DNA of 33,827 nt from Rhodoferax sp. UBA4409 (GTDB lineage: Bacteria; Pseudomonadota; Gammaproteobacteria; Burkholderiales; Burkholderiaceae_C): assembly GCA_002390825.1 (NCBI GenBank), contig DGQR01000188.1, positions 556-34,382 of the forward strand. The letters are read 5' to 3'. A program made the translations under genes and the position numbers. Of this stretch, positions 7,338 to 16,170 are shown piece by piece; the first letter of the stretch is position 1; each line of letters starts with the position of its first letter. The notes under the pieces were generated by a model, which had not been told where the DNA came from, did not search any database, and saw only the letters and a program-made list of their open reading frames with translations.

Positions 7338-8390
7338 TTACTTTTTGGCGTAGATCTGGTCAAAGCTGGCGCCGTCGGCAAAGTGGGCTTTGTCGGCCTT
7401 GTCCCAGCCACCGAAGGCCTGGTCGATGGTGAACAGGTTGATCTTGGGGAACTGCTTGGCGTATTTGGCCTGCGCTTTGGTGGAGACGGCGGGGCGGTAG
7501 AAGTGTTTGCCGGCAAGGTCCTGGCCTTCTTCGCTGTACAGGTACTTCAGGTATTCCTCGGCCACAGCACGGGTGCCTTTTTTGTCCACGTTTTTGTCGA
7601 CCACGGCGACTGCAGGCTCCGCCAGGATAGACAGGCTAGGTGCCACCACATCAAACTTGGCGCCGAACTCTTTTTCCAGCAAGTAGGCCTCGTTCTCCCA
7701 AGCTATCAGCACGTCGCCCTGGTTGCGCTGGGCAAAACTGATGGTGGAGCCACGGGCGCCGGTGTCCAGAATCGGCACATTGCCGTACAACTTGGCGACG
7801 AACTCTTTGGCCTTGGCATCGCTGCCGAACTTGCGCTTGGCAAATTCCCAGGCGGCCAGGTAGTTCCAGCGGGCGCCGCCACTGGTTTTGGGGTTGGGGG
7901 TGATGACCTTCACATCGGGGCGGATCAGGTCATCCCAGTCCTTGATGCCTTTGGGGTTGCCTTCGCGCACCGCCAATACGATGGTGGAGGTGTAGGGCGA
8001 TGCGTTGAGCGGCAGGCGCTTTTGCCAGTCGGCGTTGATCCAGCCACCGTTGCGGGCCACCGCGTCGGTGTCACCGGCCAGGGCGAGGGTGGCGACGTCA
8101 GCATCCAACCCGTCAATGATGGAGCGCGCCTGCTTACCCGAGCCGCCGTGGCTTTGTTTGACGGTCACCGTCTGGCCGGTTTTGGCTTTCCAGTACTTGG
8201 CAAACGCGGCGTTGAACTCGACATACAACTCGCGGGTCGGGTCATACGACACGTTGAGAAGGGTGATGCTTTGTTGCGCAAAGGCCTGGCCTGTGGAGGC
8301 TGCGATGGCGCCAGCGAGTACCAGCGTGCCGAAGCTGCGGCGGGAGAGGGGGGCGCTGCGTGGCGCAGTGGCAATAGATGCAAAGGGCAT
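7338..8390 (-). CDS. sbp: Sulfate ABC transporter substrate-binding protein
   Basis: A 350-residue periplasmic binding protein. The start chosen is the ATG at 8390, which has GGAG five bases upstream; a longer frame is open to 8492 without such support. The N-terminus carries SRRSFG (R17-R18) followed by a hydrophobic stretch and AFAQ, so it looks like a twin-arginine signal with cleavage near residue 38. Family hallmarks are NVSYDPTRELYVEFN, QSHGGSGKQARSIIDGLDAD and TPNPKTSGGARWNYLAAW, all typical of Sbp/CysP sulfate or thiosulfate binders. No cysT, cysW or cysA gene lies within the window, so it must work with a permease encoded elsewhere. It is transcribed divergently from the polyol operon. 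Confidence 0.93.
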   Translation of the reverse strand: MPFASIATAPRSAPLSRRSFGTLVLAGAIAASTGQAFAQQSITLLNVSYDPTRELYVEFNAAFAKYWKAKTGQTVTVKQSHGGSGKQARSIIDGLDADVATLALAGDTDAVARNGGWINADWQKRLPLNASPYTSTIVLAVREGNPKGIKDWDDLIRPDVKVITPNPKTSGGARWNYLAAWEFAKRKFGSDAKAKEFVAKLYGNVPILDTGARGSTISFAQRNQGDVLIAWENEAYLLEKEFGAKFDVVAPSLSILAEPAVAVVDKNVDKKGTRAVAEEYLKYLYSEEGQDLAGKHFYRPAVSTKAQAKYAKQFPKINLFTIDQAFGGWDKADKAHFADGASFDQIYAKK

Positions 8391-8770
8391 ATCAACTCCA
8401 GAAATCAACGCGTTAATGCGATAAGGGAGATTCTGGAAGCCCCGCGTTAAAACTGGAACTACGGAATTTTCATTTCTAAATAACCAAAACATCCTTAGGG
8501 TGGGTTTGCGGGGCGCTAACGGCGGGGCTGTACTCCGTTACACGCGCCGCGGTGGGTGCCGGGCTTCTCTGCCCGAAGTTTGCAAAAATTTCGCCAGACC
8601 GATACGTTATCGCATCTGTGTGGGAAAACCCTAGTAACTCACTGCATCAAAATACCGCTATTTGTGCCCAGAGTATCAACCTCCCCAAGGGCCAACTTCT
8701 ACTATTCAGCCCTGTCGATGCACGCTAGGCATTGGCTGAACCCCCGAAATTAACAACAGGAGACAGTTAC
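8391..8770. promoter_or_regulatory. Divergent intergenic region between sbp and the polyol operon
   Basis: These 380 bases carry no convincing gene; a 65-codon GTG frame at 8556 lacks a ribosome binding site and coding character. Candidate control sites are: a perfect palindrome CGATA-CGT-TATCG (8600-8612), a possible operator for the polyol operon; a stem-loop CGGGC/GCCCG (8560-8575); and a near-palindrome centred on AACGCGTT (8407-8414) in the sbp leader. The AT-rich block 8445-8490 probably holds the sbp promoter, as expected for a sulfur-regulated gene, but I cannot assign a CysB site. The ribosome binding site AGGAGA for smoE is at about 8758-8763. Confidence 0.45.
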
Positions 8771-10075
8771 ATGAAACTCAAAGCGTCTTTAGCTTTGGCC
8801 TTCGGCTTGGTAGCCAGTGCTGCGTTTGCGCAGACAGAGTTGGTCGTTGCGACTGTGAACAACGGCCACATGGTCGAAATGCAGAAGCTCAGCAAGAACT
8901 TCGAAACCGCCAACCCCGATATCAAGCTCAAGTGGGTGACCCTGGAAGAAGGCGTGCTGCGCCAGCGCGTGACCACCGACATCGCCACCAAAGGCGGCCA
9001 GTTTGATGTGATGACCATCGGCATGTACGAAACCCCGATCTGGGGCAAAAAGGGCTGGCTGCAAGAACTCAAGACCGACGCCAAGTACGACGCGGACGAC
9101 ATCCTGCCCGCCATGCGCAACGGTTTGAGCGTGGACGGCAAGATGTTTGCCGTGCCTTTCTACGGCGAATCCTCGATGCTGATGTACCGCAAGGACTTGG
9201 CTGACAAGGCCGGCATCAAAGTGGCCGACAAGCCCACCTGGACCGACATCAAGGCCTTGGCCGCCAAGATCCACGACCCCAAGAACGGCGTGTACGGCAT
9301 CTGCCTGCGCGGCAAGCCGGGCTGGGGCGACAACATGGCCTTCTTGACCACATTGGTAAACACCAACGGCGGTCAGTGGTTTGACACCAGCTGGAAACCC
9401 CAGTTGGAGAGCAAGCCCTGGAAGGACTCCATCAACTTCTACGTCGACCTGCTGAAGAACTACGGCCCCCCCGGCTCGTCTGCCAATAGCTTCAACGAAA
9501 TTCTGGCGCTGTACAACGAAGGCAAGTGCGGCATGTGGATCGACGCGACCATTGCAGCGTCTTTCATCACCGACCCCAAGCAGTCCAAAGTGGCTGACAA
9601 GGTGGCCTTCGCACAAGCACCGACTGCGGTGACCCCCAAGGGTGCCAACTGGTTGTGGGCATGGGCACTGGCGATTCCTGCAGGCTCCAAGAAAGTGGAC
9701 GCCGCTACCAAGTTCGTGACCTGGGCGACTTCCAAGGAATACATCGAGCTGGTGGCCAAGACCAACGGCTGGGCCCACGTGCCCACCGGTACCCGCAAGA
9801 GCACCTATGCCAACGCCGAGTTCATGAAGGCAGCCAAGTTTGCAGCGGCTGAAAAGGCGGCGATTGACTCTGCCAACCCGAACGACAGCACCTTGCCCAA
9901 GAGCCCATATGTCGGCGTGCAGTTTGCGGCGATTCCTGAGTTCCAGGCCATCGGCGCGACCGTGGGTCAGGAAATGAGTGCCGCACTGGCTGGCAAGAAA
10001 TCGGTAGACGCAGCCCTGAAGGCTTCTCAAGTCGCGGCAGAGCGCGAAATGAAGAAGGCTGGCTACTACAAGTAA
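8771..10075 (+). CDS. smoE: Polyol ABC transporter substrate-binding protein
   Basis: A 434-residue extracellular solute-binding protein (family 1). The start is the ATG at 8771 after AGGAGA; an in-frame upstream start has no such site. The N-terminus MKLKASLALAFGLVASAAFA is a Sec signal peptide, cleaved near residue 20. The body (ELVVATVNNGHMVEMQKLS, FDVMTIGMYETPIWGKKGWL, VPFYGESSMLMYRKD) matches the sorbitol/mannitol binding proteins SmoE/MtlE as I remember them. It is the first gene of an ABC transporter and dehydrogenase operon, which supports a sugar-alcohol substrate. Which polyol (mannitol, sorbitol or arabinitol) cannot be decided from sequence. Confidence 0.9.
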   Translation: MKLKASLALAFGLVASAAFAQTELVVATVNNGHMVEMQKLSKNFETANPDIKLKWVTLEEGVLRQRVTTDIATKGGQFDVMTIGMYETPIWGKKGWLQELKTDAKYDADDILPAMRNGLSVDGKMFAVPFYGESSMLMYRKDLADKAGIKVADKPTWTDIKALAAKIHDPKNGVYGICLRGKPGWGDNMAFLTTLVNTNGGQWFDTSWKPQLESKPWKDSINFYVDLLKNYGPPGSSANSFNEILALYNEGKCGMWIDATIAASFITDPKQSKVADKVAFAQAPTAVTPKGANWLWAWALAIPAGSKKVDAATKFVTWATSKEYIELVAKTNGWAHVPTGTRKSTYANAEFMKAAKFAAAEKAAIDSANPNDSTLPKSPYVGVQFAAIPEFQAIGATVGQEMSAALAGKKSVDAALKASQVAAEREMKKAGYYK

Positions 10076-10100
10076 GCATCTCTCCGGTAGGTTGACTTTA

Positions 10101-10129
10101 GGCGCGCGGGGGAACCTGCGCGCCCTTTT
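10101..10129 (+). terminator. Intercistronic GC-rich hairpin (partial terminator or mRNA stabiliser)
   Basis: A perfect 7-bp stem GGCGCGC (10101-10107) and GCGCGCC (10118-10124) with a 10-base loop, followed by a short T run (10126-10129). It lies between the binding-protein gene and the permease genes, a position where such hairpins commonly make the binding protein more abundant than the membrane subunits. Confidence 0.65.
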
Positions 10130-10194
10130 ATGTCGCGTTTTCCGCCGCTGTCTGCGCCCGTGTGGACCGGCCACTCTCACTGAGAGACAACTTC

Positions 10195-11055
10195 ATGAAC
10201 CGATTTATCCCCCGCGCACTCATGGCGCCGGCAGTGATCACCCTCTTTCTGTGGATGATCGTGCCACTGGTGATGACCATTTATTTCTCGGTCATCCGTT
10301 ACAACCTGATGCAGCCCGACCAGACCGGCTTCATTGGCTTGGAGAACTTTGAATACTTCGTGACCGACCCCTCGTTCGGCACGGCGGTGCTCAACACCTT
10401 GCTGCTGCTGGGCAGCGTGATCCTGATCACGGTGGTGTTGGGTAGCCTGATTGCGCTGCTGATTGACGACCCGTTCCCCGGCCGCGGGCTGGTGCGAATT
10501 TTGTTGATCTCGCCCTTTTTTGTCATGCCCACGGTGAACGCTTTGCTGTGGAAGCACATGATGATGAACCCGATTTACGGGGTGCTGGCCCAGGTGTGGC
10601 TCTTCTTCGGCGGCACGCCGGTGGACTGGTTGACTGACTTCCCGCTGCTCAGCGTGATCATCATCGTGTCGTGGCAATGGCTGCCGTTTGCGACGCTGAT
10701 TTTCATCACCTCGCTCCAGAGCATGAACCGCGAGCAGCTTGAGGCATCCCGCATGGACGGCGCCAACTACCTGCAGCAATTGCGCTACCTCTACCTGCCG
10801 CACATGGCTCGCTCGGTGGCGGTGGTGGTGATGATCGAAATGATCTTTTTGCTCAGCGTGTTTGCTGAGATCTACACCACCACCGGTGGTGGCCCGGGCG
10901 ACGCAAGTACCAACGTGGCCTTCCTGATCTTCAAGCAGGCGCTGCTGAACTTCGATGCCGGTGTGGCCTCCGCAGGCGCTTTGTTTGCCGTGGTGCTGGC
11001 CAATATCGCCGCCGTTTTCCTGATCCGCATGGTCGGCAAGAACCTCGATAAGTGA
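10195..11055 (+). CDS. smoF: Polyol ABC transporter permease
   Basis: A 286-residue inner-membrane permease (MalF-like, binding-protein-dependent transport family) with about six hydrophobic segments. The ATP-binding-subunit contact loop is EASRMDGANYLQQLRYLYLP near residues 180-200. The ATG at 10195 is preferred (GAGAG about nine bases upstream); a GTG at 10162 in the same frame is an alternative. It should form the membrane channel with the second permease encoded seven bases downstream. Confidence 0.92.
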   Translation: MNRFIPRALMAPAVITLFLWMIVPLVMTIYFSVIRYNLMQPDQTGFIGLENFEYFVTDPSFGTAVLNTLLLLGSVILITVVLGSLIALLIDDPFPGRGLVRILLISPFFVMPTVNALLWKHMMMNPIYGVLAQVWLFFGGTPVDWLTDFPLLSVIIIVSWQWLPFATLIFITSLQSMNREQLEASRMDGANYLQQLRYLYLPHMARSVAVVVMIEMIFLLSVFAEIYTTTGGGPGDASTNVAFLIFKQALLNFDAGVASAGALFAVVLANIAAVFLIRMVGKNLDK

Positions 11056-11062
11056 GTTGCAG

Positions 11063-11893
11063 ATGACACACGCTAAATCTTTCCCCTGGCTGCATTGGCT
11101 GCGCACGGTGGTGGCCTGGTTGGTCACGCTGCTCTTGTTTTTCCCCTTGGGCTGGCTGGTGCTGACTGCCTTCAAGACGGAGCTGCAAGCCATCTCGGTG
11201 CCGCCGCTGGTGTTGTTCACCCCGACCTTGGAGAACTTTCAGATCGTGCAGGAGCGTAGCGACTACATGCTCTACGCCACCAACTCGCTGATCACCAGTG
11301 TGGCCTCCACCATTCTGGGCTTGCTGCTGGCTTTCCCCGCGGCATATGCGATGGCCTTCTTCAAAGGCAAGTACACCAAGGACATCCTGATGTGGATGCT
11401 CTCCACCAAGATGATGCCCGCCGTGGGCGCCTTGGTGCCGGTGTATGTGATGGCGCAAACCAGTGGCTTGTTGGATACCCGCACCGGCCTGGTGATTGTG
11501 TTCACCCTGTCCAACCTGCCCATCATGGTGTGGATGCTGTATTCCTACCTGAAGGAGATTCCCAACGAGATTCTGGAAGCCTCCCGCATGGACGGCGCCA
11601 CGCTGTGGAGCGAGTTCCGCTACGTGCTGCTGCCCCTCACCATGGGTGGTCTGGCCTCTACCGGGCTGCTGACCCTGGTGCTGAGCTGGAACGAGGCTTT
11701 CTGGTCGCTCAACCTCAGTGCTGCCAAGGCCGGCACGCTGGCCACGCTGATTGCCAGCTACTCCAGCCCGGAGGGCCTGTTCTGGGCCAAGTTGTCGGCT
11801 GCTTCTTTCATGGCCATCGGCCCCATCGTGGTCTTCGGCTGGTTCAGCCAGAAGCAGCTCGTCCAAGGCCTGACCTTCGGCGCCGTCAAGTAA
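11063..11893 (+). CDS. smoG: Polyol ABC transporter permease
   Basis: A 276-residue MalG-like permease with about six membrane segments. The EAA loop is EASRMDGATLWSEFRYVLLP. The ATG at 11063 is chosen over a TTG two codons earlier. It pairs with the preceding permease and is followed after 26 bases by the ATPase gene, giving the complete binding protein, two permeases and ATPase set of a carbohydrate uptake ABC transporter. Confidence 0.92.
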   Translation: MTHAKSFPWLHWLRTVVAWLVTLLLFFPLGWLVLTAFKTELQAISVPPLVLFTPTLENFQIVQERSDYMLYATNSLITSVASTILGLLLAFPAAYAMAFFKGKYTKDILMWMLSTKMMPAVGALVPVYVMAQTSGLLDTRTGLVIVFTLSNLPIMVWMLYSYLKEIPNEILEASRMDGATLWSEFRYVLLPLTMGGLASTGLLTLVLSWNEAFWSLNLSAAKAGTLATLIASYSSPEGLFWAKLSAASFMAIGPIVVFGWFSQKQLVQGLTFGAVK

Positions 11894-11919
11894 CAAATAA
11901 AGATCAGGAGACCTCATTC

Positions 11920-12963
11920 ATGTCTTACCTCCAACTCAGCGGCGTTGAAAAGCTGTTCGGCGAACATCGCGTTATCAAGGGCATTGACCTGGCCATCAAG
12001 CAAGGCGAATTCGTAGTGTTTGTAGGCCCGTCCGGCTGCGGCAAGTCCACGCTCTTGCGCCTGATTGCCGGTCTGGAAACCATCGACGGCGGCAGCTTGC
12101 AGCTCGACGGCCGCGACATCACCCACCAGCCCTCCAGCAAGCGCGACCTGGCCATGGTGTTTCAGAGCTATGCGCTCTATCCGCACATGAGCGTGTTCGA
12201 GAACATGAGCTTTGCGCTCAAGCTGGCCAATGTGGACCCCGCCATCATCAAAGACAAGGTGGACCGCGCCGCCAAGATCCTCAACCTCACCAACTACCTG
12301 CAGCGCACCCCCAAAGAGTTGTCCGGCGGCCAGCGCCAGCGTGTGGCCATCGGCCGCGCCATCGTGCGGGCCCCCAAGGTGTTCTTGTTTGACGAGCCGC
12401 TCTCCAACCTCGATGCAGCGCTGCGCGGCCAAACCCGTATCGAGATTGCCAAGCTGCACCGCGACCTGGGCGCCACCACCATTTACGTAACGCACGACCA
12501 GGTGGAAGCCATGACCCTGGCCGACCGCGTGGTGGTGCTGCGCGACGGCAACATCGAGCAAGTGGGCACCCCGCTGGAGCTGTATGACCGCCCGGCCAAC
12601 CAGTTTGTGGCCCAGTTCATCGGCACCCCGCAAATGAACGTGGTCGAAGCCGCCAAGCTGCCCTCGGTGACTACCGTGGCAGGTGTGCAGGTACCTGCGC
12701 TCGGTTCTATCGGCCTGCGGCCTGAGAGCATCACGCTGGTGCCGGCCGGCGAGGGTGCCGTACAAGCCAAGGTAGAGCTGATTGAAGCGCTGGGAGCCGA
12801 GACCCTGATCTACGTGACCACCCAGAGTGGCGCTCAACTGGTGGCCCGCCTGAACACCCGGACCGAGCTGCATGTGGGCGCAGATGTGGGCGTGCAGATC
12901 GATGCCGAAGCGGCCCACTTGTTTGATGCGAACGGCCGTGTTGTAGCCGCGGGCGCACTTTGA
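11920..12963 (+). CDS. smoK: Polyol ABC transporter ATP-binding protein
   Basis: A 347-residue MalK/UgpC-type ATPase. Walker A is GPSGCGKST (36-44), the signature LSGGQRQR starts at 134, Walker B ends in DEP at 158, and the switch His is H192 (VTHDQVEA). The C-terminal third (about 240-347) is the regulatory TOBE/OB part typical of sugar importers. The start ATG is preceded by CAGGAGA; the same frame is open for a long way upstream inside smoG, but that part is not coding. The stop overlaps the next ATG (TGATG at 12961-12965). Confidence 0.94.
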   Translation: MSYLQLSGVEKLFGEHRVIKGIDLAIKQGEFVVFVGPSGCGKSTLLRLIAGLETIDGGSLQLDGRDITHQPSSKRDLAMVFQSYALYPHMSVFENMSFALKLANVDPAIIKDKVDRAAKILNLTNYLQRTPKELSGGQRQRVAIGRAIVRAPKVFLFDEPLSNLDAALRGQTRIEIAKLHRDLGATTIYVTHDQVEAMTLADRVVVLRDGNIEQVGTPLELYDRPANQFVAQFIGTPQMNVVEAAKLPSVTTVAGVQVPALGSIGLRPESITLVPAGEGAVQAKVELIEALGAETLIYVTTQSGAQLVARLNTRTELHVGADVGVQIDAEAAHLFDANGRVVAAGAL

Positions 12964-13715
12964 TGTCCGCAGCTATGACATCTCTCCCACAGCAACCCCT
13001 TCAAGGCCAAGTGGCCGCCGTCACCGGTGCCGCTTCGGGCATTGGTTTTGCCAGTGCGAGCGCCATGGTTCAAGCCGGTGCCCGCGTGGTGCTGATTGAC
13101 CGCGACCGCAACGCGCTGGAGAAAGCCTGCGCCACCCTGGGCTCCCAAGCGGTGCCCCTGGTGCTGGACCTGCTGGACCGCGACCAGTGCGCCAGCCTGC
13201 TCACCCAGGTGCTGGCCTTGGAAGGGCGCTTGGATGTGTTCCACGCCAACGCCGGCCTGTATGTGGGCGGCGACCTGGTCGACAACGATCCGGACGCTAT
13301 CGACCGCATGCTCAACTTGAACGTGAATGTGGTGATTAAGAACGTGCACAACGTGCTGCCCCACATGATTGCGCGGGGCTCGGGCGACATCATCGTTACT
13401 AGCTCGCTGGCTGCGCACTTTCCTACCCCGTGGGAGCCGGTGTATGCGTCGTCCAAGTGGGCTATCGACTGCTTTGTGCAGACGGTGCGCCGCCAAGTGT
13501 TTAAGCATGGCCTGCGCGTGGGCTCTATCTCGCCAGGGCCGGTCATTACCTCTTTGTTGTCCGATTGGCCTGCCGACAAGCTCGCTGAAGCCAAGGCCAA
13601 AGGCAGCCTGTTCGAAGCCTCCCAGGTCGCTGACGTGGTGATCTTCATGCTGACCCGCCCACGCGGCATGACCATCCGTGATGTGGTGATGATGCCCACC
13701 CAGTTTGATCTCTAA
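12963..13715 (+). CDS. SDR-family polyol dehydrogenase
   Basis: A 250-residue classical short-chain dehydrogenase. The nucleotide-binding motif is TGAASGIG (21-28), followed by NAG (HANAGLYVGGD); the catalytic residues are Ser148 (VTSSLAA), Tyr161 and Lys165 (YASSK). The start overlaps the smoK stop (TGATG), implying coupled translation. The position matches that of the sorbitol dehydrogenase gene smoS in the Rhodobacter polyol operon, so NAD-dependent oxidation of a sugar alcohol (for example sorbitol to fructose) is likely. The exact substrate is an inference. Confidence 0.88.
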   Translation: MSAAMTSLPQQPLQGQVAAVTGAASGIGFASASAMVQAGARVVLIDRDRNALEKACATLGSQAVPLVLDLLDRDQCASLLTQVLALEGRLDVFHANAGLYVGGDLVDNDPDAIDRMLNLNVNVVIKNVHNVLPHMIARGSGDIIVTSSLAAHFPTPWEPVYASSKWAIDCFVQTVRRQVFKHGLRVGSISPGPVITSLLSDWPADKLAEAKAKGSLFEASQVADVVIFMLTRPRGMTIRDVVMMPTQFDL

Positions 13716-13748
13716 GCGACCCCCGATTCATTTTTTTCACGCCTGACC

Positions 13749-15161
13749 ATGACCACGATTCTTCACCTCGGACTGGGCTCGTTCCACCGCGCACACCAGG
13801 CGCTTTACATCCACGAACTGCGACAGCGTGGCGATACCGAATGGTCCATCACCGGCGGCAATTTGCGCTCGGACATGCTGGCCACCATGGAAGCCCTGCA
13901 GGCCCAAGGCGGTGCGTACACGCTGGAAACCGTGACACCCCAGGGCGAGCGCTGCTACACCCGCATTGAATCCATCCAAAGAGTCATTCCTTATCAGGAT
14001 GACCTCGCCCCCTTGATCGCAGCAGGCGCTGAGGCCACCACCCGCATCATCTCGTTCACCGTGACCGAAGCCGGTTACTACCTGGACGCGAAAAACCAGC
14101 TGGACTGGGCCACCTTTGCCGACTTGCGCGCGGATCTTGAAGCCGTCAAGGCAGGCCGCGCCGGCCACACCATCTACGGTGGCTTGGTCAGCATCTTGCA
14201 GGCCCGCATGCGCAGCGGCGCCGGTGCCGTGACCCTGATGAACTGCGACAACCTGCGCCACAACGGCGAGCGCTCGCGTGCTGGCCTGCTGCAGTTCATT
14301 GACGCACTTGGCGACACCGCGCTGAAGGCCTGGGTGGAGCAAAACACCAGCAGTCCCAATGCCATGGTAGACCGCATCACTCCACGCCCCACGCCCGATG
14401 TGGCCGAGCGCGTCAAGGCTGCCACCGGCTGGGACGACCAAGCCGCCATCATGGGCGAGAGCTTTATCCAGTGGGTGATTGAAGACAACTTCATCGCCGG
14501 CCGCCCCGCCTGGGAGCAGGTGGGCGTGGAAATGGTGCAGTCGGTTGACGCCTATGAAGAAGCCAAGATCCGTTTGCTCAATGCCACCCACAGCTGCATC
14601 GCCTGGGCCGGCACTCTGGTGGGCTACCAGTACATCCATGAGGGTACCCACGATGCGGTGATCCGCCGCATCGCGTATGACTACGTGACCGACGACACCA
14701 TCCCGGTGCTGGATACGCCCGAAAACCCCAGCCCGCTGGACCTGCGCGCTTACCGTGACGTGGTCCTGGACCGCTTCGGAAACCCGGCCATTTGCGACAC
14801 CAACCAGCGGGTGGCCATGGACGGGTATTCCAAGATCCCCGGCTTCATCGTGCCCACGATCCGTGAGCGCTTGGCGCGCGGCGAGTCGATTGCCAGTGTG
14901 ATCATGTTGCCCGCACTCTTTCTGGCCTATCTGCAGCGCTGGCATGAGGGCAAGATCGCCTACACCTACCAGGACCAGGCCATGGACCCGGTGGCGGCCC
15001 ACGCGATCTGTGAGGCAGCCGACCCGGTGGCTGCTTTTGCCGCTGATCCGGTGCTGTGGGGCCCGTTGGCCTCCACACCGCGCTTGCTCGATGCGCTGCG
15101 GGTGGGCTATGCCCGGGTGCAGCTGTTTGTCCAGAACCACTTGGGTGCAGGGCCGGCGTAA
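13749..15161 (+). CDS. dalD: Mannitol dehydrogenase family, probable D-arabinitol 4-dehydrogenase
   Basis: A 470-residue polyol-specific long-chain dehydrogenase. The Rossmann N-terminus is LHLGLGSFHRAHQALYIHEL, and the family active-site motif has K273, N278 and H281 (KIRLLNATH). Across its length (ITGGNLRSDM, GGAYTLETVTPQGER, NCDNLRHNGERSR, DTNQRVAMDG, SKIPGFIVPT) it agrees with remembered D-arabinitol 4-dehydrogenase (DalD, arabinitol to xylulose) better than with the longer mannitol 2-dehydrogenases. These families overlap, so mannitol activity remains possible. No clear ribosome binding site precedes the ATG, which is unusual in this operon. No xylulokinase or fructokinase gene follows within the window. 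Confidence 0.88.
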   Translation: MTTILHLGLGSFHRAHQALYIHELRQRGDTEWSITGGNLRSDMLATMEALQAQGGAYTLETVTPQGERCYTRIESIQRVIPYQDDLAPLIAAGAEATTRIISFTVTEAGYYLDAKNQLDWATFADLRADLEAVKAGRAGHTIYGGLVSILQARMRSGAGAVTLMNCDNLRHNGERSRAGLLQFIDALGDTALKAWVEQNTSSPNAMVDRITPRPTPDVAERVKAATGWDDQAAIMGESFIQWVIEDNFIAGRPAWEQVGVEMVQSVDAYEEAKIRLLNATHSCIAWAGTLVGYQYIHEGTHDAVIRRIAYDYVTDDTIPVLDTPENPSPLDLRAYRDVVLDRFGNPAICDTNQRVAMDGYSKIPGFIVPTIRERLARGESIASVIMLPALFLAYLQRWHEGKIAYTYQDQAMDPVAAHAICEAADPVAAFAADPVLWGPLASTPRLLDALRVGYARVQLFVQNHLGAGPA

Positions 15162-15204
15162 TTACTGGTAACGTGAGGCATTCCCGTTTATTGCTCAAGT
15201 CGCT

Positions 15205-16170
15205 ATGGCTGCTACCCCACACTCGCACCCTCTATCGGGCTATCCCGTCAGTCGGCACCGGGCTCCGGAGCTGGAGGCTGACTACAACCGCAACCCGTCG
15301 CTGGGCTATGAGCCGACCGACGAGGTCGGATTCATCCGCTGCCTGGGCCACGGCTATCCGACCCCTTTGGCGCGTTGGCATTGCCATGATGAATACGAGT
15401 TGCACCTGATCACCCAGAGCTCCGGCAAGGCGTTTGTGGGGGACTGGATCGGCCCGTTTGAGCCGGGCCATCTGGTGCTGTGCGGGCCCCGCCTGCCGCA
15501 CAACTGGATTTCCCTGGACGTGCCCGACGAGGGCGTTGCCATGCGCGATCTGGTGATCCAGTTCCGGCATGAGCCGCTGGCGCAGGCCTGCCAGTCCATC
15601 CCCGAGCTGCAGGAGGTGCTGCCCTTGTTGGAGCGGGCCCGCCACGGCATCGAGTTTTTTGGCCTCTCGGACCGTGCCCAAACGCACTGGCATGCGGTGC
15701 GCGGTTCGCGCGGGCTTAAGCGGCTGGCCGCGTTCTGTGAATTCATGACCGATCTGTCCCGATGGGGGGACTATCGCCTGCTCTCCAACGTGCAAATGCG
15801 GGGTGCCGAAAACGACACCGAGCTCGACCAGATCAACACCCTCGTCAACCGTATCACCGAGAACCCCTCGCACTCCCAATCGGCAGCCGAGGTGGCCGCA
15901 GAGTTGGCCATGAGCGAGAGCCGCTTTTCGCGTTTCTTCAGGCGGGCGACCGGCAATACCTATACCGACTTTGTAAACCGGGTGCGCATCAACCGCGCCT
16001 GCCAGTTGCTGATGACCTCAGACCGCTACGTCACCAATATTTGCTACGACGTGGGTTTCAACAACGTAGCCAATTTCAACCGCCGGTTTCTGGAGCTCAA
16101 GGGCATGACGCCCTCAGAGTTCCGCAAACAGGCGGAGAGCCGTTTTGGCGGAGCACCCGCCACGCTCTAG
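15205..16170 (+). CDS. AraC family transcriptional regulator
   Basis: A 321-residue regulator with an N-terminal cupin-like sensing domain (about 55-115, LARWHCHDEYELHLITQSSG) and a C-terminal double helix-turn-helix domain (about 225-310: AAEVAAELAMSESRFSRFFR, then ICYDVGFNNVANFNRRF and GMTPSEFR). It lies 43 bases after the dehydrogenase gene on the same strand and probably controls the polyol operon in response to the polyol or a product. No Shine-Dalgarno sequence is visible before the ATG. Its stop shares a CTAG with the stop of the next, convergent gene. Confidence 0.9.
   Translation: MAATPHSHPLSGYPVSRHRAPELEADYNRNPSLGYEPTDEVGFIRCLGHGYPTPLARWHCHDEYELHLITQSSGKAFVGDWIGPFEPGHLVLCGPRLPHNWISLDVPDEGVAMRDLVIQFRHEPLAQACQSIPELQEVLPLLERARHGIEFFGLSDRAQTHWHAVRGSRGLKRLAAFCEFMTDLSRWGDYRLLSNVQMRGAENDTELDQINTLVNRITENPSHSQSAAEVAAELAMSESRFSRFFRRATGNTYTDFVNRVRINRACQLLMTSDRYVTNICYDVGFNNVANFNRRFLELKGMTPSEFRKQAESRFGGAPATL

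Noticed and set aside
7383..8450. 355-codon plus-strand open frame opposite sbp
   Set aside because: Shadow of the sulfate-binding protein gene; no motif.
8556..8753. 65-codon frame in the sbp/smoE intergenic region
   Set aside because: GTG start, no Shine-Dalgarno sequence and no recognisable protein character; the region is better explained as a divergent promoter region.
8789..10180. 463-codon minus-strand open frame opposite smoE
   Set aside because: Antisense shadow of the binding protein gene; no motif and no start signals.
11392..11919. Upstream extension of the smoK reading frame
   Set aside because: It lies inside smoG in another frame and translates to Arg/His-rich sequence; the ATG at 11920 has CAGGAGA upstream and begins the ABC ATPase domain.
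13737..15140. 467-codon minus-strand open frame opposite the dehydrogenase gene
   Set aside because: It is the antisense shadow of dalD in GC-rich DNA; the composition (many Gly, His, Arg, Val runs) has no family motif and there is no ribosome binding site.
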